DNA of 64,000 bases from positions 4,960,001-5,024,000 of the forward strand of contig JBLDXI010000042.1 in assembly GCA_047495785.1 (NCBI GenBank). Reading direction: 5' to 3'. The position numbers and the translations under genes are program-made. The notes beneath the pieces are model-generated. The model had not been told where the DNA came from, searched no databases, and saw only the letters and a list, made by a program, of their open reading frames with translations. Of the stretch, positions 22,901-33,328 are shown piece by piece (positions within the stretch are counted from its first letter, which is position 1; each line of letters begins with the position of its first letter). This stretch comes from Lepidodermella squamata (lineage: Eukaryota; Gastrotricha).

Positions 22901-25900
22901 GTCTTCCTCACGGAGTGACGACGGCTGCGCTTGTGGCTGCGGGTCTTCCTCACGGAGTGACGACGGCTGCGCTTGTGGTGGCTCTTCTTGGTCGAGCTGG
23001 AGCTGCGCTTGTGGCTGCGGGTCTTCCTCACGGAGTGACCACGGCTGCGCTTGTGGCTGCGGGTCTTCCTCACGGAGTGACGACGGCTGCGCTTGTGGTG
23101 GCTCTTCTTGGTCGAGCTGGAGCGGCGCTTGTGGCTGCGTGTCTTCCTCACGGAGTGACGACGGCTGCGCTTGTGGTGGCTCTTCTTGGTCGAGCTGGAG
23201 CGGCGCTTGTGGCTGCGTGTCTTCCTCACGGAGTGACGACGGCTGCGCTTGTGGTGGCTCTTCTTGGTCGAGCTGGAGCTGCGCTTGTGGCTGCGGGTCT
23301 TCCTCACGGAGTGACGATGGCTGCGCTTGTGGCTGCGGGTCTTCCTCACGGAGTGACGACGGCTGCGCTTGTGGCTGCGGGTCTTCCTCACGGAGTGACC
23401 ACGGCTGCGCTTGTGGCTGCGGGTCTTCCTCACGGAGTGACCACGGCTGCGCTTGTGGTGGCTCTTCTTGGTCGAGCTGGAGCGGCGCTTGTGGCTGCGT
23501 GTCTTCCTCACGGAGTGACGACGGCTGCGCTTGTGGTGGCTCTTCTTGGTCGAGCTGGAGCGGCGCTTGTGGCTGCGTGTCTTCCTCACGGAGTGACGAC
23601 GGCTGCGCTTGTGGTGGCTCTTCTTGGTCGAGCTGGAGCGGCGCTTGTGGCTGCGTGTCTTCCTCACGGAGTGACGATGGCTGCGCTTGTGGCTGCGGGT
23701 CTTCCTCACGGAGTGACGACGGCTGCGCTTGTGGTGGCTCTTCTTGGTCGAGCTGGAGCTGCGCTTGTGGCTGCGGGTCTTCCTCACGGAGTGACGATGG
23801 CTGCGCTTGTGGCTGCGGGTCTTCCTCACGGAGTGACGACGGCTGCGCTTGTGGCTGCGGGTCTTCCTCACGGAGTGACGATGGCTGCGCTTGTGGCTGC
23901 GGGTCTTCCTCACGGAGTGACCACGGCTGCGCTTGTGGTGGCTCTTCTTGGTCGAGCTGGAGCGGCGCTTGTGGCTGCGTGTCTTCCTCACGGAGTGACG
24001 ACGGCTGCGCTTGTGGTGGCTCTTCTTGGTCGAGCTGGAGCGGCGCTTGTGGCTGCGTGTCTTCCCGACGGAGTGACGACGGCTGCGCTTGTGGTGGCTC
24101 TTCTTGGTCGAGCTGGAGCGGCGCTTGTGGCTGCGGGTCTTCCCGACGGAGTGACGACGGCTGCGCTTGTGGCTGCGGGTCTTCCTCACGGAGTGACGAC
24201 GGCTGCGCTTGTGGTGGCTCTTCTTGGTCGAGCTGGAGCTGCGCTTGTGGCTGCGGGTCTTCCTCACGGAGTGACGACGTCTGCGCTTGTGGCTGCGGGT
24301 CTTCCTCACGGAGTGACGACGGCTGCGCTTGTGGTGGCTCTTCTTGGTCGAGCTGGAGCGGCGCTTGTGGCTGCGGGTCTTCCTCACGGAGTGACGACGG
24401 CTGCGCTTGTGGTGGCTCTTCTTGGTCGAGCTGGAGCGGCGCTTGTGGCTGCGGGTCTTCCTCACGGAGTGACGACGGCTGCGCTTGTGGCTGCGGGTCT
24501 TCCTCACGGAGTGACGACGGCTGCGCTTGTGGTGGCTCTTCTTGGTCGAGCTGGAGCTGCGCTTGTGGCTGCGGGTCTTCCTCACGGAGTGACCACGGCT
24601 GCGCTTGTGGCTGCGGGTCTTCCTCACGGAGTGACGACGGCTGCGCTTGTGGTGGCTCTTCTTGGTCGAGCTGGAGCGGCGCTTGTGGCTGCGTGTCTTC
24701 CTCACGGAGTGACGACGGCTGCGCTTGTGGTGGCTCTTCTTGGTCGAGCTGGAGCGGCGCTTGTGGCTGCGTGTCTTCCTCACGGAGTGACGACGGCTGC
24801 GCTTGTGGTGGCTCTTCTTGGTCGAGCTGGAGCTGCGCTTGTGGCTGCGGGTCTTCCTCACGGAGTGACGATGGCTGCGCTTGTGGCTGCGGGTCTTCCT
24901 CACGGAGTGACGACGGCTGCGCTTGTGGCTGCGGGTCTTCCTCACGGAGTGACCACGGCTGCGCTTGTGGCTGCGGGTCTTCCTCACGGAGTGACCACGG
25001 CTGCGCTTGTGGTGGCTCTTCTTGGTCGAGCTGGAGCGGCGCTTGTGGCTGCGTGTCTTCCTCACGGAGTGACGACGGCTGCGCTTGTGGTGGCTCTTCT
25101 TGGTCGAGCTGGAGCGGCGCTTGTGGCTGCGTGTCTTCCTCACGGAGTGACGACGGCTGCGCTTGTGGTGGCTCTTCTTGGTCGAGCTGGAGCGGCGCTT
25201 GTGGCTGCGGGTCTTCCTCACGGAGTGACGACGGCTGCGCTTGTGGTGGCTCTTCTTGGTCGAGCTGGAGCGGCGCTTGTGGCTGCGGGTCTTCCTCACG
25301 GAGTGACGACGGCTGCGCTTGTGGTGGCTCTTCTTGGTCGAGCTGGAGCTGCGCTTGTGGCTGCGGGTCTTCCTCACGGAGTGACGACGGCTGCGCTTGT
25401 GGCTGCGGGTCTTCCTCACGGAGTGACGACGGCTGCGCTTGTGGTGGCTCTTCTTGGTCGAGCTGGAGCTGCGCTTGTGGCTGCGGGTCTTCCTCACGGA
25501 GTGACGATGGCTGCGCTTGTGGCTGCGGGTCTTCCTCACGGAGTGACGACGGCTGCGCTTGTGGCTGCGGGTCTTCCTCACGGAGTGACCACGGCTGCGC
25601 TTGTGGCTGCGGGTCTTCCTCACGGAGTGACCACGGCTGCGCTTGTGGTGGCTCTTCTTGGTCGAGCTGGAGCGGCGCTTGTGGCTGCGTGTCTTCCTCA
25701 CGGAGTGACGACGGCTGCGCTTGTGGTGGCTCTTCTTGGTCGAGCTGGAGCGGCGCTTGTGGCTGCGTGTCTTCCTCACGGAGTGACGACGGCTGCGCTT
25801 GTGGTGGCTCTTCTTGGTCGAGCTGGAGCGGCGCTTGTGGCTGCGGGTCTTCCTCACGGAGTGACGACGGCTGCGCTTGTGGTGGCTCTTCTTGGTCGAG

Positions 25901-26745
25901 CTGGAGCGGCGCTTGTGGCTGCGGGTCTTCCTCACGGAGTGACGACGGCTGCGCTTGTGGTGGCTCTTCTTGGTCGAGCTGGAGCTGCGCTTGTGGCTGC
26001 GGGTCTTCCTCACGGAGTGACGACGGCTGCGCTTGTGGCTGCGGGTCTTCCTCACGGAGTGACGACGGCTGCGCTTGTGGTGGCTCTTCTTGGTCGAGCT
26101 GGAGCGGCGCTTGTGGCTGCGGGTCTTCCTCACGGAGTGACGACGGCTGCGCTTGTGGCCGCTCGATCTTGCATGTCTCCTCGCAGAGCGACTGTAATAG
26201 AGGGATGTCAGTACTTTCTCTTAACGATGAAATCATGAGAGGCAAGCTTTTTCCTATGTAAGGAAATTTTTCTCATAACATTGTATTACACATTATAAGG
26301 GGGACCCTTATTATTATCCCCTTTCGGCAATGTCCATATTCTACACTGCAAGTTAATTAAGGTAAAGGACTCGGCTCTATTAGAGATATTTATGACCACG
26401 CTGACTTGCGGAGGGGTTAATATAAGTGGCCTTGTATTACGCGCTTTCTCTGTACATAATAGCATACTCACGTGTTAACCGGTCCTCGACGAGGTGTTAT
26501 TTCGAATTCACGTAGAATGTCCATGAGACATTTTATTTCTTCGCTGCAGTTTTCGCAGCCGTTTTCCTGATTTTCAACACTCCTGGTGAGTTTCCCCAGC
26601 AAAGAGCTGTTTTCATTCCGCCGATGGGACCTGATAAAGAGAGTAACAGTAAAAAAGCTTTTCCTTGGCGAACTTTTTACCTGGAGGCTGCTAAGGCTGC
26701 AACTGAGATTACAACGGCTGCAAAAAGCAGCCACTTAGAAGCCAT
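16982..26745 (-). CDS. Polycation gene C: giant secreted R/K/S/H-repeat protein (about 2998 aa)
   Basis: Eight phase-consistent exons: 26681-26745, 26472-26630, 20519-26191, 20370-20465, 19366-20307, 19217-19312, 17280-19001 and 16982-17225; total 8997 bp. Exon 1 is a signal peptide (MASKWLLFAAVVISVAALAA). Exon 2 carries LTRS, then GCENCSEEIKCLMDIL and FEITPRRGPVN. The 5.7-kb exon 3 is an array of RKTRSHKRSRRHSV and the longer KTRSHKRSSSSTKKSHHKRS modules, ending in a non-repetitive SHRRSHNRSSKGSHRGRRES segment. Exon 7 is Ser/Arg-rich with KSAGKSVQRSSSSSRSETRQ units. Exon 8 is poly-Ser followed by the acidic tail QEPDEVTITEWVEVEES. Exons 5-6 are a 1153-bp tandem copy of the end of exon 3, the intron and exon 4. 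Skipping them also keeps frame (2652 aa). Function unknown; a secreted polyampholyte scaffold is inferred. Confidence 0.8.
17290..18240. repeat. Irregular Ser/Arg repeats in exon 7 of gene C
   Basis: The core gacgggtctcagagcggg...ggatttgcctgcagacttct encodes ETRQKSAGKSV followed by variable linkers QRSSSSSRS, QRSSSS, KHSSSHSRSSRS or KHSASHSSSGRS. Copy lengths vary in steps of three. A separate direct repeat of about 80 bp (encoding RTVHAHHQRKAEAGSGHVRR) lies at about 18475-18545 and 18700-18770. Confidence 0.85.
19162..21455. repeat. 1153-bp tandem duplication inside gene C
   Basis: 19162-20314 is almost identical to 20315-21455. Each copy holds the 3' end of the long repeat exon, a 53-nt intron, a 96-bp exon and the first 52 nt of the next intron. 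The junction at 20314/20315 fuses intron sequence directly to repeat-array coding sequence. Confidence 0.93.
20710..26160. repeat. Mosaic array of 78-bp and 42-bp modules (gene C)
   Basis: Long modules (78 bp, 26 codons) contain cttgtggtggctcttcttgg; short modules (42 bp, 14 codons) lack the 36-bp insert. They alternate in irregular order. Marker variants (cttcccgacgg at 21673, 22507, 22585, 24061 and 24139) show larger duplicated blocks offset by 912 and 1554 bp. All steps are multiples of three. Confidence 0.92.
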
Positions 26746-26749
26746 CACT

Positions 26750-28400
26750 TTAATTGAAGCTACTTAGTTACTCTCAAGAAATAAATACCTAACGATTATG
26801 AACTTATTTCTGTTCAGAATTCGTGCTTTATACGGGCAGCAATCAATGGAACGACTGGCACACTCAGGTCATTTAGTTTTTTCTCGTGTCATTTTTCTTT
26901 GCACCTTAACTGCCGATTCTCAGGTAAATTCTTAAACCTTCAAGGCCTGCAAGTTGTCTGTTGTCACGCGCTTTTCTTAATGTCGCATCCAATTTGGAAC
27001 AGCTGGAATGCATCTGTCATGTGATGTATTGCGCGATAATTTTTCATTTATTACCGGCCACACTGCGCCCACACTGTTTGGCCATCTTCGTTTCAAGAAT
27101 TATAAGCTACGCTAATACGCAGCTGGAAAAGTGATACGGTTTTCCACAAGGGGTGGCCTAAGTTGTGTAGTCTGAAAATGAGTTTGTGTAACCTCTCAAA
27201 ATGGCAAAGTGTCATCTAGAATTTGTGTGCGCGCCACCTTAATCTTCGAAGTGTAAACAAAACCAAGAAATCGCCACCTAATCTTGAATTATGTCAACAA
27301 AACCTTGAAAACGCAGCGCTGAACTTGAAAGCGCCTCCGAAGACTGTAAATCGTAACCCCCCGCGCCCATGAAATTGTCAACTTTTTCAGAGAAATTGTA
27401 AACTAAACCCTAGCCAACAGAAACTAATGGAAAAAAGGCAAAAAGAGAAGGCGGTTCGGATGAGTCATAGGTAGATAGGTAGATGGGTAGATAGCGCCTA
27501 GTTTGGCCAGGCGTGACCACGGGCCGAATCAGAAAATCAGATAATCAGAAAACAAGTACCTGAGGTAACCGAGGAGCGGTTTACCGTGATCCTCATTCGT
27601 GATGTTAAAAGACCATTGCGATAAGTAATGACTGCGATACTCCCCTCCGCTTTTGAAAGTTGGAAGGCAACGGTAGCTCACCAAATGAGGCTATACGGCT
27701 AGGCCCTAATAGAGCTTAAGCTATATCCAACGTCACAATAGATAACATCAGATTTTTAAGGATTGAGGACATAAGGAAAGTTTGCGATTAGAATGTCTTA
27801 GAATGAAAGGTGACTACCTACTAGTCAAGCGAACATGCATAGACACCCCTCTAAGGCCTGGCAGAGGTAGTATGGCAGGCCCAGCCTAGGATGTGATTAT
27901 TGATTATTGCAACCAAGGACAAAGCATGCTCAAAGTAAGCAAGAAATCTTGAATATTATAAGAATTTCATAAGCGTCTACAATGAAATTGAGGAGGGCCT
28001 TTGGCATTTATTCGCGAACTTCTGGTCTCCATGTCACAGGGAACGGAATCTACTTGACTTGTTACTCTCGCTGTTGTTAAAACTGTATTGTATGCCTTAC
28101 CAAAGCAAAACGACGATAAATAAAACCAAATGCTGACGATTTTGATGACTCGAATTCCGTGTGAGTTTTGATATTTGATTTCGAAATCAGGAAATGTTTT
28201 CAGTGAGAGCGCGCTGCGATTTTGATTTGATTTCAAATTAAACCCACAAAACTGGTCAGAATTGCTATTTTTACAAACAGAACGAAAACTTATAGTTGCC
28301 TTTATTATTGGATCATTTCCATCTAATGTGCATTGATTCAACCCGAAACCCCTTCTTTCACCGGAAAAGTTAGTCAGCTATTACATATCGGTCACTTTGC
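26750..28400. other. Intergenic between polycation genes C and D
   Basis: AT-rich, with a short tetranucleotide-like run of gtagataggtagatgg near 27470. The region between 27180 and 27370 has four loosely repeated phrases of the type ...gtaaacaaaacc..., but no gene or clear element. The gene D polyadenylation signal lies at its right end. Confidence 0.5.
28301..28306 (-). terminator. AATAAA polyadenylation signal of polycation gene D
   Basis: Minus-strand AATAAA about 100 nt past the gene D stop at 28408. Confidence 0.55.
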
Positions 28401-28407
28401 GGAAATT

Positions 28408-31400
28408 TCAAGCCTGGACTTCTTCTGTCCACTCGGTAACAATGACCTGGTCGGGTTCCTGGTGAACAGTATCGAAATACTCGACAGAATACTCGACTCC
28501 GTCATCGCTTGATCCACCATCAGAGCTGTTGGCGCTCGCGGAGCTCGATGAAGCAGAAGAGTGGCGAGAAGTACCCTTGCTGCGCCTAACTCCGGTCTTT
28601 GAAGACTTTCTCACGACCCTTCAATTAGAAACAGCAATAAATTACTTTAATTGTGACATCAAAAAGTCACCTTCGGCTGGAAGTCTTCTTTCCGCTGCGG
28701 ACAGAGCTTCTGCTTCTAGAATGGCTGGACCTGATGCCAACGGGATGGTGAGTTAATGTTAATATCTGAAATTTGAAAGCATGCAGCCTTACCGCCTCGA
28801 TGAGCTGCCATGGCTCGATGACGCAGAAGAGTGACGAGCAGTACCCTTGGAATGGCCGTGCCTAACTCCGGTCTCTGAAGACTTGCTCACGACCCTTAAT
28901 TTAGAAACAGCAATCACTTATGTGCATGCAACGTGACATCAAAAAGTCACCTGTGGCCGGAAGACTTCTTTTCGCTGCGGACAGAGCTGCTTCCGGAATG
29001 GCTAGACCTGATGTCATGACGATAATAGGTTGAAAATCTTTGAAAGTGTGCGAATTTTGAAAACATGCAGTCTTACCGCCTAGATGATGATGAATGACCG
29101 CGAGACGCAGACCTCCTGACTTTGTGAACTGTGCGGCGGCGATGAGAGCGCGTGGACCGGCTAGTGACGCGCTTCCTAGCGGTTCTGCGACGCCTAAAAA
29201 TAATTACAGAGATAATTACTCTCAGCGTTGACTTTGAAACCAACTTGTGACGGGAGCGGCGCGTAATCTTCCGGCGAGAGCTATTTTTGCCTGAGGAGCT
29301 GCGAGAGTGGGAGATTGCTGAACGATTGGAAACAGAGTGGCCACGGATCTGAGAGCTGGCGTGCTTCGAATGAGAACGACGAGAAAGCGCAGCTCCCGTG
29401 TGACGGGACTGACGAGAGTGGGAGCGTTTAACAATCTCAGTAGAGGAACGGCGATGATGACGACGGCTTGTGGTGACGCGCTTGGTCGAATGGCTAAGAG
29501 CGTATGAAGAATAACAATCATTTGACAGCTTTCGCAGAAGCAACTTACAGTTTCCTCGAACGGCTAGATGACGTGCGAGAATGGTGACGGCTCTTCACAG
29601 AGCGATGGCTGCGGCGGTGGCTCTTCTTGCCCTTGCGAACTGAGCGACGAGAACGGCGGTGGGAGCGCTTTCCATGACGGCTCTTCACAGAGCGATGGCT
29701 GCGGCGGTGGCTCTTCTTGCCCTTGCGAACTGAGCGACGAGAATGGCGGTGGGTGCGCTTTCCATGACGGCTCTTCACAGAGCGATGGCTGCGGCGGTGG
29801 CTCTTCTTGCCCTTGCGAACTGAGCGACGAGAACGGCGGTGGGAGCGCTTTCCATGACGGCTCTTCACAGAGCGATGGCTGCGGCGGTGGCTCTTCTTGC
29901 CCTTGCGAACTGAGCGACGAGAACGGCGGTGGGTGCGCTTTCCATGACGGCTCTTCAAAGAGCGATGGCTGCGGCGGTGCGTGCGCTTTCCATGACGGCT
30001 CTTCACAGAGCGATGGCTGCGGCGGTGGCTCTTCTTGCCCTTGCGAACTGAGCGACGAGAACGGCGGTGGGTGCGCTTTCCATGACGGCTCTTCACAGAG
30101 CGATGGCTGCGGCGGTGGGTGCGCTTTCCATGACGGCTCTTCACAGAGCGATGGCTGCGGCGGTGGCTCTTCTTGCCCTTGCGAACTGAGCGACGAGAAC
30201 GGCGGTGGGTGCGCTTTCCATGACGGCTCTTCAAAGAGCGATGGCTGCGGCGGTGCGTGCGCTTTCCATGACGGCTCTTCACAGAGCGATGGCTGCGGCG
30301 GTGGCTCTTCTTGCCCTTGCGAACTGAGCGACGAGAATGGCGGTGGGTGCGCTTTCCATGACGGCTCTTCACAGAGCGATGGCTGCGGCGGTGGCTCTTC
30401 TTGCCCTTGCGAACTGAGCGACGAGAACGGCGGTGGGAGCGCTTTCCATGACGGCTCTTCACAGAGCGATGGCTGCGGCGGTGGCTCTTCTTGCCCTTGC
30501 GAACTGAGCGACGAGAACGGCGGTGGGTGCGCTTTCCATGATGGCTCTTCACAGAGCGATGGCTGCGGCGGTGGCTTTTCTTGCCCTTGCGAACTGAGCG
30601 ACGAGAACGGCGGTGGGAGCGCTTTCCATGACGGCTCTTCACAGAGCGATGGCTGCGGCGGTGGCTCTTCTTGCCCTTGCGAACTGAGCGACGAGAACGA
30701 CGGTGGGTGCGCTTTCCATGACGGCTCTTCACAGAGCGATGGCTGCGGCGGTGGGTGCGCTTTCCATGACGGCTCTTCACAGAGCGATGGCTGCGGCGGT
30801 GGCTCTTCTTGCCCTTGCGAACTGAGCGACGAGAACGACGGTGGATGCGCTTTCCATGACGGCTCTTCACAGAGCGATGGCTGCGGCGGTGGCTCTTCTT
30901 ACCCTTGCGAACTGAGCGACGAGAACGGCGGTGGGAGCGCTTTCCATGACGGCTCTTCACAGAGCGATGGCTGCGGCGGTGGCTCTTCTTGCCCTTGCGA
31001 ACTGAGCGACGAGAACGGCGGTGGGAGCGCTTTCCATGACGGCTCTTCACAGAGCGATGGCTGCGGCGGTGGGTGCGCTTTCCATGACGGCTCTTCACAG
31101 AGCGATGGCTGCGGCGGTGGCTCTTCTTGCCCTTGCGAACTGAGCGACGAGAACGGCGGTGGGTGCGCTTTCCATGACGGCTCTTCACAGAGCGATGGCT
31201 GCGGCGGTGGCTCTTCTTGCCCTTGCGAACTGAGCGACGAGAACGGCGGTGGGAGCGCTTTCCATGACGGCTCTTCACAGAGCGATGGCTGCGGCGGTGG
31301 CTCTTCTTGCCCTTGCGAACTGAGCGACGAGAACGGCGGTGGGAGCGCTTTCCATGACGGCTCTTCACAGAGCGATGGCTGCGGCGGTGGCTCTTCTTGC

Positions 31401-33328
31401 CCTTGCGAACTGAGCGACGAGAACGGCGGTGGGTGCGCTTTCCATGACGGCTCTTCACAGAGCGATGGCTGCGGCGGTGGGTGCGCTTTCCATGACGGCT
31501 CTTCACAGAGCGATGGCTGCGGCGGTGGCTCTTCTTGCCCTTGCGAACTGAGCGACGAGAACGGCGGTGGGTGCGCTTTCCATGATGGCTCTTCACAGAG
31601 CGATGGCTGCGGCGGTGGCTCTTCTTGCCCTTGCGAACTGAGCGACGAGAACGGCGGTGGGTGCGCTTTCCATGACGGCTCTTCACAGAGCGATGGCTGC
31701 GGCGGTGGCTCTTCTTGCCCTTGCGAACTGAGCGACGAGAACGGCGGTGGGAGCGCTTTCCATGACGGCTCTTCACAGAGCGATGGCTGCGGCGGTGGCT
31801 CTTCTTGCCCTTGCGAACTGAGCGACGAGTACGGAGGTGGGAGCGCTTTCCATGACGGCTCTTCACAGAGCGATGGCTGCGGCGGTGGGTGCGCTTTCCA
31901 TGACGGCTCTTCACAGAGCGATGGCTGTGGCGGTGGGTGCGCTTTCCATGACGGCTCTTCACAGAGCGATGGCTGCGGCGGTGGCTCTTCTTGCCCTTGC
32001 GAACTGAGCGACGAGAACGGCGGTGGGTGCGCTTTCCATGACGGCTCTTCACAGAGCGATGGCTGCGGCGGTGGGTGCGCTTTCCATGACGGCTCTTCAC
32101 AGAGCGATGGCTGCGGCGGTGGCTCTTCTTGCCCTTGCGAACTGAGCGACGAGAACGGCGGTGGGTGCGCTTTCCATGATGGCTCTCCACAGAGCGATGG
32201 CTGCGGCGGTGGGTGCGCTTTCCATGACGGCTCTTCACAGAGCGATGGCTGCGGCGGTGGCTCTTCTTGCCCTTGCGGACTGAGCGACGAGAACGGCGGT
32301 GGGAGGTCACGCGGCTGCTCACTGAGCCACGTGTTGCTGCACGCCTATTCTTCCGTACTGTTCGGCTGTGATTAAAAACAGCGCATTACGGTTAAACCAC
32401 ATAGAACATCATCTTAAAAACAGCCCTCTTATATATTTGTATGTTATGACATGGGTAAAAAGTTTAGATGTGAACGATTTACGAAAACGGCACGTCTTTG
32501 TCGGCAGTTTTATGTCCTTTGCAGTGCCGCCTTGTATTTGAATTTCAACGGTTACCTTTTTCTACCCTAGTATTTTGAATAGAGACGACGAACTCCATCA
32601 CCAGAAAAAAAATCACCCTAATTTGGGTGATAAAAAATCGGACTTTTAGCTTGTGAAATCCCCTCAATTAGGGCCCTGTGAGTATCCTAATTCACGGATT
32701 TTCAACATTTATCTGAATTCATGCCCAAAATCACCCTAATTCATGTACAAAAATGCAGTTATTTATCTACTGAAAGCATGAATTCAGATACCGAAACTAA
32801 ATTCATGCTTTCGGTAGATAAATTCGTGTGATATTTTTTCTGGTGATAGAATATGAAGAAATAGAGACGATATATTAAGAATTCTCCTCAGCCTTCTATG
32901 AATTATACTTTCGAAGTTGTAGATGTTGATTTTAATCGGGGTTGTACACTTTAAGGAAGGATTATAAGGTTCTACATTTTCAATGATCTACGTCTTCCAC
33001 TAGCTCTAATCTCCAAGACTGTAATTTCACCAACCTGTTAACTGGTTGTCTTGGCCTGATCTCGAAATTGTTCAAAAGCTTTATAAAGCATTGTATTTCT
33101 TTGCTGCATCCTGCGCAGCTGCTATCTGAGTCTTCCGAGTTTCGCACAGCAATGGAACGCGTCAAATGACGGCTTAGGGGTCCAAGATTAGATTCAACCC
33201 TGGAAAAAATGCAAATAGTAGTAGTAGCCCAATATGTTCGAAAATATGAATGTAGCGAACCTTGCTTCCGTTGCAACCGCCGCGGCAACGGCGATTACGA
33301 CAGCTAATACGAGCTGTCGCGATACCAT
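28408..33328 (-). CDS. Polycation gene D: secreted R/S/H/K-repeat protein (about 1298 aa)
   Basis: Eight phase-consistent exons: 33261-33328, 33035-33199, 29549-32365, 29077-29493, 28951-29007, 28793-28894, 28671-28730 and 28408-28618; total 3897 bp. Exon 1 is a signal peptide (MVSRQLVLAVVIAVAAAVAT). Exon 2 is clearly homologous to exon 2 of gene C: LTRS, an acidic spacer, CAGCSKEIQCFIKLL, then FEIRPRQPVN, with the same exon phases. Exon 3 holds the repeat array (RRSRRSVRKGKKSHRRSHRS and KSRHGKRTHRRSHRSV modules). Small Ser/Arg exons follow, two of them (28951-29007 and 28671-28730) paralogous. The last exon becomes acidic and ends QEPDQVIVTEWTEEVQA, matching gene C. Inside exon 4 a hydrophobic stretch VIISVIIF could be removed by a 39-nt in-frame intron. 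Biochemical role unknown. Confidence 0.82.
29570..32310. repeat. Mosaic array of 90-bp and 48-bp modules (gene D)
   Basis: The short module (48 bp) is built on gacggctcttcacagagcga and encodes 16 residues. The long module (90 bp) carries a 42-bp insert containing cttcttgcccttgcgaactg. They alternate irregularly across about 2.7 kb with very few point differences. Confidence 0.93.
32597..32847. mobile_element. Small MITE-like inverted-repeat element
   Basis: Ends atcaccagaaaaaaaatcac and gtgatattttttctggtgat are inverted copies. The interior contains further inverted phrases around agcatgaattcagata. A 10-bp direct repeat atagagacga flanks it at 32579-32588 and 32861-32870. It lies in the 0.67-kb intron 2 of polycation gene D. 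No coding capacity. Confidence 0.5.

Noticed and set aside
20720-26245. Minus-strand Gln/Pro/Glu-rich frame (QPSSLREEDPQPQA) over the same array
   Set aside because: It is not reached by the phase leaving exon 2 and has no exit that keeps frame, while the basic frame closes at both ends.
20673-26261. Plus-strand Cys/Ser/Gly-rich and Ala/Val/Leu-rich frames over the gene C array
   Set aside because: Same shadow effect. Exon borders, phase and signal peptide support the minus-strand basic frame.
1-32310. Regular repeats considered as CRISPR arrays or satellites
   Set aside because: No unique spacers; units are contiguous, in frame and embedded in spliced genes of an animal genome.
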